DNA of 13,641 bases from SIG469 sp964541215 (GTDB lineage: Bacteria > Bacillota > Clostridia > Oscillospirales > Oscillospiraceae): NCBI GenBank assembly GCA_964541215.1, contig CAZIPP010000036.1, positions 1 through 13,641 on the forward strand, written 5' to 3'. Position numbers and translations under genes: made by a program. A model generated the notes under the pieces. That model had not been told where the DNA came from and made no database searches. It was given only the letters and a program-made list of their open reading frames with translations. How positions within the stretch are numbered: position 1 is the stretch's first letter; every line of letters begins with the position of its first letter. Shown here piece after piece: positions 1 through 5,934 of this stretch.

Positions 1-10
1 TGCGTTTCTA

Positions 11-161
11 GGCCCCCTCTGACGAGGGGGCTGTCTGCGAAGCAGACTGGGGGAGAGTTTTTAGCGCAGTTGTATGCAATTTCAGCAAGAAAACAACGTT
101 TTGTCGTGCTCTTTCTCTCCCTCAGTCGCCTGCGGCGCCAGCTCCCTCATCAGAGGGAGCT
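11..161. mobile_element. MITE-like foldback element with 47-bp imperfect terminal inverted repeats
   Basis: The arms 11-57 and 115-161 are inverted repeats, identical at 36 of 47 positions when aligned by eye. Each arm folds into two small hairpins: left 12-19/24-31 and 33-38/42-47, right 127-130/134-137 and 140-148/153-161. Several differences between the arms are paired changes that keep the local stems, for example GCCCCCTC/GAGGGGGC against GCTCCCTC/GAGGGAGC. The roughly 57-bp centre has no ORF and no transposase is present, so any mobility would need an enzyme supplied in trans. The outer right hairpin also works as a terminator. No target-site duplication is obvious, and only 10 bp are available to the left. 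Confidence 0.6.
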
Positions 162-167
162 TTTTTT
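140..167 (+). terminator. Intrinsic terminator at the right end of the foldback element
   Basis: A 9-bp perfect stem (AGCTCCCTC / GAGGGAGCT) with loop ATCA is followed by seven T residues on the plus strand. It would end transcription entering from upstream of the window, and it coincides with the right arm of the foldback element. Confidence 0.6.
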
Positions 168-177
168 GACACGTCGC

Positions 178-217
178 AACAAAAAGGGTACCGTCAATTG
201 ACGGTACCCTTTTTGTT
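178..217. terminator. 40-bp perfect palindrome, bidirectional terminator at the XRE gene end
   Basis: The two 20-bp halves meet between 197 and 198 and are perfectly complementary. The GC-rich core (GGGTACCGTC) is flanked by A5 on one side and T5 on the other, so either strand gives a hairpin followed by a U-tract. The stop codon of the minus-strand XRE gene (216-218) lies at its edge, so it most likely terminates that gene. Confidence 0.8.
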
Positions 218-461
218 AATCGAGAAGCTGCTGGTATGAAACGTTCAGTACTTTCGCTATGTGACGTAGTTCGATATCCGTAACAAAGCGTTGCCCGCTC
301 TCAATACGTTGGATTGCGTTTTTATCAATATCGAGTCCAGACAGTTGAAGAAGATCTGCAAGTTTTCTTTGAGAAGTTTTTTCCGGAAGTCTTTCTCGAT
401 ATTCTTTTATTCGTTTGCCACAAATATTATTGTTTCCATCATTTGTTTTGTTCTTGTACAT
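216..461 (-). CDS. Small XRE-family helix-turn-helix transcriptional regulator
   Basis: An 81-aa protein that is essentially one Cro/C1-type HTH domain. It has the family pattern GKRIKEYRE (residues 15-23), QRKLADLLQL (31-40), then the recognition region NAIQRIESGQ (48-57) and the closing helix ELRHIAKVLNV (64-74). The link between the second and third helices (SGLDID) is a few residues longer than usual. The start at 461 is preferred because GGAG lies 6 nt upstream; an in-frame ATG at 482 has no Shine-Dalgarno sequence. It is divergent from the gene at 573 and ends in a perfect palindromic terminator. Two related 19-bp palindromes in the shared upstream region are its likely operators, so it probably represses its own gene and the divergent one. 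The gene is more AT-rich than the ribosomal genes nearby, suggesting acquisition. There is no effector domain, and whether a phage, plasmid or chromosomal function is controlled cannot be told. Confidence 0.85.
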   Translation of the reverse strand: MYKNKTNDGNNNICGKRIKEYRERLPEKTSQRKLADLLQLSGLDIDKNAIQRIESGQRFVTDIELRHIAKVLNVSYQQLLD

Positions 462-476
462 AAAAATCTCCACATT

Positions 477-495
477 TGACATCTGGTGATTGTCA
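477..495. promoter_or_regulatory. Candidate XRE operator O1
   Basis: TGACATCTGGTGATTGTCA is a palindrome with perfect TGACA/TGTCA outer arms. It matches the second site at 530-548 at 15 of 19 positions. It lies in the 5' leader of the XRE gene and overlaps the -35 box (490-495) of the divergent promoter, so binding would block both directions. Assignment to the adjacent repressor is inference. Confidence 0.55.
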
Positions 496-518
496 TTTTG
501 AACATTATATGATATTAT
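490..518 (+). promoter_or_regulatory. Promoter for the DUF6809-like gene
   Basis: A -35 box TTGTCA (490-495) and a -10 box TATTAT (513-518) are separated by exactly 17 bp; each matches consensus at 5 of 6 positions. Transcription would start near 525. On the opposite strand TATAAT occurs twice (514-519 and 504-509) and could serve the XRE gene, but no good -35 box is placed for either. Confidence 0.6.
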
Positions 519-529
519 ATGTGCATAGA

Positions 530-548
530 TGACATTTACTGAATGTCA
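530..548. promoter_or_regulatory. Candidate XRE operator O2
   Basis: TGACATTTACTGAATGTCA is a perfect 7-bp inverted repeat around a 5-bp spacer. It sits just downstream of the predicted start of the plus-strand transcript. Its centre is 53 bp from that of O1, close to five helical turns, so dimers on both sites would face the same side of the DNA. Confidence 0.6.
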
Positions 549-572
549 AAAACTAAAATAGGGAGAATAAAG

Positions 573-860
573 ATGGAAAAACTGATCTATCAATTATACT
601 ATGGTGGATTTGTTCCGGCAGAGCATTATAAACCATGTTTGCAGGAACACAAAAAACTCAAACAAGATCAGAATATGGAGGTTCAGGATTTTTATAAAAA
701 ACTTGATGAGGTGGATTCGTCATTAAAAAAGCCTTTTGGCAGGATTTTGGACAGCCAACATGAGGTGTTATCATTTGATATAGCAAATATATTTACAGAT
801 GGTTTTAAAATGGGGGCGAGACTGATGATGGAGATAATGAGTCAAGATGACGGACAGTAG
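573..860 (+). CDS. DUF6809-like small protein of unknown function
   Basis: A 95-aa protein resembling the DUF6809 family as I recall it: an N-terminal LIYQLYYGGFVPAE segment, a charged helical middle, and a C-terminal helix with the pattern FTDGFKMGARLMMEIM. No catalytic motif, signal peptide or membrane segment is visible, and the function is unknown. The start at 573 is preferred because GGGAG lies 7 nt upstream; an in-frame ATG at 543 falls inside operator O2 and has no ribosome binding site. The gene is divergent from the XRE regulator, which probably controls it. Like its partner it is AT-rich, and the pair forms a self-contained islet between a foldback element and the ribosomal operon. 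A toxin or antitoxin role cannot be supported from the sequence. Confidence 0.65.
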   Translation: MEKLIYQLYYGGFVPAEHYKPCLQEHKKLKQDQNMEVQDFYKKLDEVDSSLKKPFGRILDSQHEVLSFDIANIFTDGFKMGARLMMEIMSQDDGQ

Positions 861-882
861 CGATTAAAACGTGATAAGAAAC

Positions 883-914
883 AAAAAAGAAGCACCGCCA
901 AACGACGGTGCTTC
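883..914 (-). terminator. Intrinsic terminator of the rplM-rpsI operon
   Basis: The 9-bp stem GAAGCACCG (889-897) / CGGTGCTTC (906-914) is followed, in the minus-strand direction, by a run of T residues (883-888). It lies 15 bp past the rpsI stop codon. Confidence 0.85.
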
Positions 915-928
915 TGTAGCAGTAAAAA

Positions 929-1336
929 CTATCTCTTGGAGAACTGGGGAGCGCGACGTGCGGCTTTGAGACCGTACTTTTTACGTTCCTTCATTCTGGG
1001 ATCGCGGGTCAGATAACCGGCGGCCTTGAGGATGGGGCGATATTCTTCAGCGTTCAGCTGCAGCAGAGCGCGGGCGATGCCGTGACGGATAGCACCGGCC
1101 TGACCGGTAACGCCGCCGCCGGTAACGGTAGCCTTGATGTCTACCTTGCCGACAGTGTCGGTGGCGACCAGGGGCTGACGAACGATGAGCTTGAGGGTAT
1201 CGAGGCCGAAGTAATCGTCGATATCACGGCCGTTGATGGTGATAGCGCCGGTGCCGCCCTGATACAGGTGGACGCGGGCTACGGAAGACTTTCTTCTGCC
1301 GGTGCCGTACTTATACGGCTTTTTGCTTTCATACAT
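929..1336 (-). CDS. rpsI: 30S ribosomal protein S9
   Basis: A 135-aa protein, the usual length for bacterial S9. It shows the family landmarks YGTGRRKSSVARV near the N-terminus, GGGVTGQAGAIRHGIARAL in the middle, and the basic tail ending in FSKR, which reaches into the ribosomal P site of the small subunit. The start at 1336 has GGGAGG upstream at a workable distance. It follows rplM by 18 bp, the order seen in most Bacillota, and ends at a strong terminator. It would be co-transcribed with rplM from the promoter at 1873-1901. Nothing unusual is visible; the gene is markedly more GC-rich than the XRE islet next to it. Confidence 0.98.
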   Translation of the reverse strand: MYESKKPYKYGTGRRKSSVARVHLYQGGTGAITINGRDIDDYFGLDTLKLIVRQPLVATDTVGKVDIKATVTGGGVTGQAGAIRHGIARALLQLNAEEYRPILKAAGYLTRDPRMKERKKYGLKAARRAPQFSKR

Positions 1337-1354
1337 TATTCTGGTACCTCCCGA

Positions 1355-1786
1355 TTAGGCTTCGACCCAGAGCTCAGGCTTCTGGGCAGCGTGCTTGTGG
1401 CTGTCGCCGGAATAGACCTTCAGACGAGTGAGGGCCTTGGCGCCGATGGTGTTCTTGGGCAGCATACCCTTAACGGCCAGCTGCATTGCGAATTCGGGAC
1501 GTTCGGCCATGAGCTTCTTGTAGCTGATTTTCTTCATGCCGCCGATCCAGCCGGAGTGATGATAATAAGTTTTGTCGTTGAGCTTGTTGCCGGTAAGGAT
1601 AGCCTTGTCGGCGTTGGTGATGATAACGAAATCACCGCAGTCAACGTTGGGGGTAAAGTCGACCTTGTGCTTGCCGCGAAGCAGGTTAGCGGCAGTAACG
1701 GCAGTTTTGCCGAGAGGCTTGCCCGCTGCATCGATGATATACCACTTGCGGACCACAGTCTCTTTTTTTGCCAGAGTAGTGGACAT
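1355..1786 (-). CDS. rplM: 50S ribosomal protein L13
   Basis: A 143-aa protein of normal L13 length. Family landmarks are WYIIDAAGKPLGKTA (residues 15-29), LLRGKHKVDFTPNVDCGD (34-51), TYYHHSGWIGG and the region VKGMLPKNTIGAKALTRLKVY, followed by a short tail. It is an early-assembly protein of the large subunit. The start at 1786 is chosen over a longer in-frame form from 1849, because GGAGG lies 8 nt upstream of 1786 and the extra 21 residues would be read from the leader hairpin region. It is first in a two-gene operon with rpsI, with a clear promoter and a structured leader upstream. Confidence 0.98.
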   Translation of the reverse strand: MSTTLAKKETVVRKWYIIDAAGKPLGKTAVTAANLLRGKHKVDFTPNVDCGDFVIITNADKAILTGNKLNDKTYYHHSGWIGGMKKISYKKLMAERPEFAMQLAVKGMLPKNTIGAKALTRLKVYSGDSHKHAAQKPELWVEA

Positions 1787-1830
1787 TTCGGTTCCTCCAT
1801 TGTGATGTATATAAAATATTTTTGACAAAT

Positions 1831-1869
1831 AAGGCGCCCTCGCATACAATGTAATTCCGAGGGTGCCTT
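1831..1869 (-). ncRNA. rplM mRNA leader hairpin (L13-leader-like)
   Basis: The minus-strand transcript would begin at about 1865-1867, so this hairpin sits at the extreme 5' end of the 80-nt leader. The stem pairs 1858-1869 with 1831-1842: 11 of 12 pairs are Watson-Crick with one A-C mismatch, and the loop is 15 nt. Many Bacillota have a hairpin leader upstream of rplM that is thought to give autogenous control by L13. Position and form fit that class, but I could not compare it with the covariance model. It could also act as a weak terminator for opposing transcription. Confidence 0.5.
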
Positions 1870-1872
1870 AAA

Positions 1873-1901
1873 GTTATAACATATGAAATTCCGGGTGTCA
1901 A
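1873..1901 (-). promoter_or_regulatory. Sigma-A-type promoter of rplM-rpsI
   Basis: Read on the minus strand, TTGACA (1896-1901) and TATAAC (1873-1878) are separated by 17 bp. The -35 box is perfect and the -10 box matches 5 of 6. The predicted start falls at the foot of the leader hairpin. Confidence 0.85.
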
Positions 1902-1944
1902 CACAAAAAACGCCAAAAATTTATCTACCACCATATGAACTTTA

Positions 1945-1974
1945 AAATGCTCTCAAATGCTCGCAAATGCTCTG
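1945..1974 (+). repeat. Three tandem 10-bp repeats with core AAATGCTC
   Basis: AAATGCTC occurs at 1945, 1955 and 1965 with a period of exactly 10 bp; the last two bases of each unit vary. It lies between the rplM promoter and ttcA. A weak -10-like TAAAAT (1943-1948) overlaps the first copy, but no convincing -35 box accompanies it. Confidence 0.6.
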
Positions 1975-2020
1975 TTTTTCTCAAAACGCAAATTAGTTTT
2001 TATACGGAGGTTTTCCGAAT

Positions 2021-2731
2021 ATGCAGCACATAATGGGACTTGTTCGCCGTTGTATCGAGGATTATGACATGATCCGGGACGGAGATCGCATTGCCGTTGG
2101 TGTGTCCGGAGGCAAGGATTCTCTTGCGCTTTTGGATGCTATGGCCAGAATGAGGGACTATTTCCCGAAAAAATACCATTTAGAGGCAATTACGCTGGAT
2201 CTGGGCTTTGGCGGCATGGATTTCACTCCGGTGGAAAAATTCTGCCGGGAAGCGGATATTCCTTTTACATTGATAGAGACCCAGATCAAGCAGATAGTTT
2301 TCGATTACCGCAAGGAGAAGAACCCTTGTTCAATGTGCGCAAAGATGCGCAGAGGCGCGCTGAACAAGGCGGCTGTTGCCAACGGCTGCAACAAAGTTGC
2401 CCTTGGTCACCATTTCGACGATGCGGTGGAGACTTTTCTTATGTCTCTGCTATACGAAGGGCGCATATCCTGCTTCCAGCCTGTAACAGAGCTTGACCGC
2501 AGCGGCATAACTCAGATACGTCCGCTGCTGTATGTAGGTGAAAAGAAGATAAAAAGCTATGCTGAAGCTAATCTGCCCGTTGTCCACAACACCTGCCCGG
2601 CGGACAAGCATACGCAGCGTGAAGAGGTGAAGGAGCTTATCGCGGATCTGGCGAAAAAGTATCCCGACCTGAAAACCAAGGTGTTTGGAGCCATGCAGCG
2701 TTTTCCACTGCCGTACTGGGGGATAGAGTAA
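2021..2731 (+). CDS. TtcA-family PP-loop tRNA sulfurtransferase
   Basis: A 236-aa cytosolic N-type ATP pyrophosphatase. The PP-loop SGGKDS is at residues 29-34; the family pair PCSMC (Cys103, Cys106) and a third Cys192 in HNTCP match the [4Fe-4S] ligands of TtcA/TtuA-type enzymes. GHHFDDAVET (129-138) is the second conserved ATP-site motif. By family, it activates a tRNA base with ATP and inserts sulfur, classically 2-thiocytidine at position 32 for TtcA. Bacillota have several related paralogues, so the exact base is uncertain and no symbol is assigned. GGAGG lies 10 nt upstream of the ATG. No strong promoter is seen between rplM and this gene. It is convergent with bofA, and the gap between them is filled by a foldback repeat that could end transcription from both sides. 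Confidence 0.88.
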   Translation: MQHIMGLVRRCIEDYDMIRDGDRIAVGVSGGKDSLALLDAMARMRDYFPKKYHLEAITLDLGFGGMDFTPVEKFCREADIPFTLIETQIKQIVFDYRKEKNPCSMCAKMRRGALNKAAVANGCNKVALGHHFDDAVETFLMSLLYEGRISCFQPVTELDRSGITQIRPLLYVGEKKIKSYAEANLPVVHNTCPADKHTQREEVKELIADLAKKYPDLKTKVFGAMQRFPLPYWGIE

Positions 2732-2732
2732 C

Positions 2733-2879
2733 GCTGTTTTAGTGTCATTTTGAACCGACTGAGCTGTCATTTCGAACATCACCGCAGGCGATGGAGAAAT
2801 CCCCGTCTTGTTACGCAAACCACACCGGGATGGGGATTTCTCACCGGCTGAACGCGATCCGAAACGACACTAAAACAGC
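2733..2879. mobile_element. 147-bp foldback (MITE-like) element between ttcA and bofA
   Basis: The ends are a perfect 14-bp inverted repeat, GCTGTTTTAGTGTC (2733-2746) and its complement (2866-2879). A nested perfect 11-bp inverted repeat GAGAAATCCCC lies at 2794-2804 and 2832-2842. The left half carries two copies of a TGTCATTTYGAAC motif (2744-2756 and 2765-2777). There is no ORF. It starts one base after the ttcA stop codon and overlaps the end of bofA, whose last codons and stop it provides. Similar palindromes with GAAATCCC cores are common dispersed repeats in Clostridia; that link is from memory, not a search. Confidence 0.65.
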
Positions 2880-3127
2880 CATTGTACTATCAGCAGCAGC
2901 CCGACTCCGGGCAGCCCAAGAATACCCGCAATAGCAGCCGCGGGGATCGTGGGTTCTATCCAGATACCTGTGTAAACAGACAGTACATCGATTACGAACA
3001 GAATGACGATACCGCATGCGGTGTTTATAAGCAGTTTGAATACCAGTTTGACCGGAAGAGAGATTATCTTCATGACCAGCATTACGATTATGGCTGCGCA
3101 TATAAAGTAAAAAAGATCGTCCAGCAT
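2870..3127 (-). CDS. bofA: BofA-family sigma-K processing inhibitor
   Basis: An 85-aa hydrophobic protein. Segments at about residues 5-23 and 30-52 look membrane-spanning, and the C-terminus carries the family signature IPAAAIAGILGLPGVGLLLI (61-80). In Bacillus subtilis BofA holds the membrane protease SpoIVFB inactive, together with SpoIVFA, in the mother-cell membrane around the forespore until pro-sigma-K should be cleaved. Whether this host has SpoIVFB is not visible here. The start at 3127 is chosen because GGAGG lies just upstream; a longer frame reaching 3259 has no such site and would run back through the promoter. The last residues (W-L-F) and the stop codon lie within the end of the foldback repeat, so the original C-terminus may have been replaced. 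A sigma-A-like promoter lies upstream. Confidence 0.85.
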   Translation of the reverse strand: MLDDLFYFICAAIIVMLVMKIISLPVKLVFKLLINTACGIVILFVIDVLSVYTGIWIEPTIPAAAIAGILGLPGVGLLLIVQWLF

Positions 3128-3155
3128 TAGTTTTCCTCCGAAAAACGTATTACAC

Positions 3156-3184
3156 ATTATAATATATCCGGGAGCAAAAGGCAA
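3156..3184 (-). promoter_or_regulatory. Promoter of bofA
   Basis: On the minus strand TTGCCT (3179-3184) is followed after 17 bp by a perfect TATAAT (3156-3161). This is a sigma-A-type promoter, which would give vegetative expression. Confidence 0.65.
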
Positions 3185-3219
3185 ATATTCCATATTGTGT
3201 ATATGCATTCCTGAATTGG

Positions 3220-3248
3220 TTGACGAAATCTTCACAAAGGGATATAAT
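3220..3248 (+). promoter_or_regulatory. Promoter of the SDR gene
   Basis: TTGACG (3220-3225), a 17-bp spacer and a perfect TATAAT (3243-3248). The start would be near 3255, leaving a leader of about 50 nt before the ATG at 3304. Confidence 0.85.
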
Positions 3249-3303
3249 GATTGGTACATTGAACAAAGGAATATTGCATTACTTAAAGAGAGAGGATATT
3301 TTT

Positions 3304-4128
3304 ATGGATATGTTTAGCGGCAAAAACTGTATCGTTACCGGAGCTGCCAGCGGTATTGGTCTGGGACTTACCGGGAATCTGCTTGCTCAGGGCGCCACTG
3401 TGTGGATGGCAGACGTCAATGAGACCAATCTGAAGGAAAAGGCTGACGAGCTTTCCCGGCAGTATCCCGGAAAAGTTGAGTACCGTGTGCTGGACGTTAC
3501 GGATAACGTTGCTTTCGCTGACCTTGCTGCCGAAGTTGCTGCCGCAGGTCCCATCGGATTCCTTGCCAATAACGCAGGCGTAGCCTGCGCGGGTATCTTT
3601 ACCCAGCTTGAGGAAGCCGATATGCGCCGGGTGATAGATATAAATGTTATGGGCGTTGTCCACGGTTGTCAGGCAGTTTTGCCCTATATGGTCAGAGACG
3701 GCGGCGGTCATATTCTTAACCTTGGTTCCATAGCCTCCTTCACTCCTCTTGCATGGCGTCCCATATACAACGCCAGCAAGTATGCAGTCCTTGGTTTTAC
3801 CACCTGTCTGCGCGAAGAGCTCAACTGGATGGAGTGCGGCGTCAAGCTTTATACGGCCTGCCCATCTACCGTCAATACTGCCATTTTCGGCGGCATGACT
3901 CCCGACGGAGGCATCACTCCCGACGACGCTGCCCGTGAGATTCTTGAAGGCATCGAACGCGGTGATGAGGTCATACCTGTTACCGACCATGCCCGTTTCC
4001 TCTGGAATTCTTACAATAACGATAAAGAAGCCTTTAGTGAGGAAGTCGCTGTGATGACCAGAGCCAACAAGCCTCTGCTGCTCCAGCCCGAGCATGTGAG
4101 AAATATCATGATAAATAAGTGTAAATAA
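3304..4128 (+). CDS. Short-chain dehydrogenase/reductase (classical SDR)
   Basis: A 274-aa soluble oxidoreductase with a complete classical SDR signature: TGAASGIG (12-19) for the dinucleotide, NNAG (89-92), and the catalytic tetrad Asn114, Ser142, Tyr155, Lys159 (YNASK). Asp37 at the end of the second strand points to NAD(H) rather than NADP(H). The substrate cannot be read; the region after the active site has no recognised signature. The start at 3304 is supported by AGAGAGG 8 nt upstream and by the promoter at 3220-3248, which would be inside a longer frame from 3220. The gene is monocistronic, with its own promoter and terminator. It converges on the adenylation genes at 4339-7576, so no shared operon links them, although an acid-activation/redox partnership is possible. 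Confidence 0.9.
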   Translation: MDMFSGKNCIVTGAASGIGLGLTGNLLAQGATVWMADVNETNLKEKADELSRQYPGKVEYRVLDVTDNVAFADLAAEVAAAGPIGFLANNAGVACAGIFTQLEEADMRRVIDINVMGVVHGCQAVLPYMVRDGGGHILNLGSIASFTPLAWRPIYNASKYAVLGFTTCLREELNWMECGVKLYTACPSTVNTAIFGGMTPDGGITPDDAAREILEGIERGDEVIPVTDHARFLWNSYNNDKEAFSEEVAVMTRANKPLLLQPEHVRNIMINKCK

Positions 4129-4309
4129 CAATTAATAATTAATAGCGCCGTGAGGTAAATGACCTCACGGCGTTTGTTTATATGTTACGTTGTGCGCAGA
4201 GAAAACAGTGATTCCGCAGGAAACATCGACTGCGATCTGGTTGATCGTGTCTTCAAATTCGTCAGTTTAAAACAACAATTATTAATTCTTAACTGTTAAT
4301 TATTAATTG
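4129..4309. repeat. AT-rich inverted-repeat-bounded gap between the SDR and adenylation genes
   Basis: The 14-bp sequence CAATTAATAATTAA (4129-4142) recurs inverted and perfect at 4296-4309, with a further related AT-rich stretch at 4276-4287. The segment includes the SDR terminator and about 100 bp (4181-4275) in which I see no gene or strong signal. It starts right after the SDR stop codon and could be another small mobile repeat. Confidence 0.45.
4146..4180 (+). terminator. Intrinsic terminator of the SDR gene
   Basis: An 11-bp perfect stem CGCCGTGAGGT (4146-4156) / ACCTCACGGCG (4162-4172) with a 5-nt loop, followed by TTTGTTTA. Confidence 0.85.
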
Positions 4310-4337
4310 AAAAAGTGGACTTTGCAGTCCACTTTTT
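4310..4337. terminator. Bidirectional terminator after the downstream adenylation gene
   Basis: A 12-bp perfect stem, AAAAAGTGGACT (4310-4321) and its complement (4326-4337), with loop TTGC. Each strand ends in a T5 run. It directly abuts the stop codon of the minus-strand gene at 4339. Confidence 0.85.
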
Positions 4338-4338
4338 C

Positions 4339-5895
4339 TTATTTCATGCCCATGCCGAAATACGTTTCCTTCAGGAACATTCTGTCCATCTTGCCGGAAG
4401 AGGTGCGGGGCAGCTCGTCCAGATGGATATATACGTTGGGCATCATGTATCTTTCTATCTTTTTGCTGAGGGCGACTTTCAGATCCCTTTCGGTAAGAGG
4501 TCCGACCCAGAAGCAGTACAGCAGGTCTTCCGTTTCGCTGAACAGCACACAGCCGTTCTGCCAGCCTTCGACGCCCAGCAGCGCGGTGTTGACTTCACCC
4601 ACATCCATGCGGAAGCCGCGGTGCTTTATCTGGGTGTCTCTGCGTCCAATGACGATAAGGTCACCTTCTTCGTTGAAATATCCCCAGTCACCGGATTTAA
4701 AGTAAATACTGGTCCAGCCTTCGCCAAGAGGATCGCGTATAAACTTTTCGTTGGTAAGCTCAATGTTGTTGTAATAACCTGAGCTTATCCATGGAGCGGT
4801 AACGTAAATGTCTCCGGTCTGACCGGGCTGTGCTTCGTTGCCGTTTTCATCGATCAGAAGAATACGAACAGTGCGCAGAGGAACGCCTGAAGGAACTATC
4901 TTACCGGCTCCGAAATCATCTTTGCCGGGGATACCGAACTCATAAAGGGAAATGTAGGGAGCTTCTGTGGAGCCATAGAAGTTCCAGCAGCGGGCATTGC
5001 AGCAGGCTTCTACCCAGACCTTCATCTTGTCTGCCGGGACGACCTCGCCAATAAGGTATACGCCCTCGAGATAAGGCAGACAGCCCGGAGAAAGCACTCC
5101 CGCGTCAGCAATATAGATATAATTCAGCGGCGTCATCAGAATGACGGTGATTTTTTTGTCATTCATGTATTTCAGAAATGCCTCGGGGAAAAGGAAGATC
5201 TCGTTGGGGATGATAACAACGGTGTTGCCGCAGTTGATGGGCAGCCACAGGTCATGAATGGCGTTGACATAGAAGAAGGGGGCCTGATTGCCGCAAATGG
5301 TGTCTTCGTTCTGAACGTTGGTATAGGTCATTACACGCTCTGTGTATGATATTATGCTCCAGTGAGTGTGGACAACGCCCTTGGGGATGCCGGTGGAGCC
5401 GCTGGTATAGTAGATGACGACAGGGTCAGTCAGACCAATGGTTTCACGGATGGCATATATCCTGTCTTCGTCTATTTCTGTGTTGGCGATATCATCATAA
5501 TAATATATGGGACGATCTATTTTTCCCTCAAGACCTTCAACGGCTTTTTTTGCGCTGCTGTCTACCAAAAGGCAGGCGGGGTCAAGAGTTTCAAAAACCT
5601 TTAAAAGCCGCTCAGCGGGCATTGCGGGGTCGAGAGGCGCGGAAATGCCGCCGGCCTGAACAACGCCGATAATGGCGGTAACAGCCCAGACATCTCGTGC
5701 CATCAGAACAGCCACCGGCTGACGGGGTTTTATCACACCTTGTAAAAATGTGCCCACAGCCATGGATCTTTCCCGCAGCTGAGAAAAGGTCAGCGTGCTG
5801 GTCTCGCTTATAAAAGCAGGCTTGTCCGGCAGCCGTGCGGCGGTATCGTCCATAAGATCAAGATAGTTTCCGGGTATGCGGGTAGAAGGGACCAT
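4339..5895 (-). CDS. Stand-alone adenylation (AMP-binding) enzyme, DltA-like, paralogue 1
   Basis: A 518-aa ANL-superfamily adenylate-forming enzyme. Visible core motifs are TSGSTGIPKG (164-173, P-loop), YGSTE (307-311), SGD (401-403), GRRDTQIKHRG (417-427, hinge) and SSGKMDR (499-505) with the catalytic Lys502. The order and length match D-alanyl carrier protein ligase DltA and free-standing NRPS A domains: it would activate a carboxylic acid as acyl-AMP and pass it to a thiol. In the A4 motif (NQAPFFYVNAIHDLW) the Asp that holds the substrate amino group in DltA/GrsA is Val210, and the DltA pocket Cys before GE is Ile, so an amino acid substrate is doubtful. No carrier protein, condensation domain or dltB/C/D gene is nearby. 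The start at 5895 has GGAGG 7 nt upstream, and its first residues align with paralogue 2. It has its own extended -10 promoter and a strong terminator. Confidence 0.88.
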   Translation of the reverse strand: MVPSTRIPGNYLDLMDDTAARLPDKPAFISETSTLTFSQLRERSMAVGTFLQGVIKPRQPVAVLMARDVWAVTAIIGVVQAGGISAPLDPAMPAERLLKVFETLDPACLLVDSSAKKAVEGLEGKIDRPIYYYDDIANTEIDEDRIYAIRETIGLTDPVVIYYTSGSTGIPKGVVHTHWSIISYTERVMTYTNVQNEDTICGNQAPFFYVNAIHDLWLPINCGNTVVIIPNEIFLFPEAFLKYMNDKKITVILMTPLNYIYIADAGVLSPGCLPYLEGVYLIGEVVPADKMKVWVEACCNARCWNFYGSTEAPYISLYEFGIPGKDDFGAGKIVPSGVPLRTVRILLIDENGNEAQPGQTGDIYVTAPWISSGYYNNIELTNEKFIRDPLGEGWTSIYFKSGDWGYFNEEGDLIVIGRRDTQIKHRGFRMDVGEVNTALLGVEGWQNGCVLFSETEDLLYCFWVGPLTERDLKVALSKKIERYMMPNVYIHLDELPRTSSGKMDRMFLKETYFGMGMK

Positions 5896-5934
5896 AATCA
5901 AGCCTCCAAAGGTTTCAATGTTTCATTAGTTAAA

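Noticed and set aside
543..572. Upstream ATG at 543 as the start of the DUF6809-like gene
   Set aside because: It lies inside the O2 palindrome and has no Shine-Dalgarno sequence, while ATG 573 has GGGAG at 7 nt.
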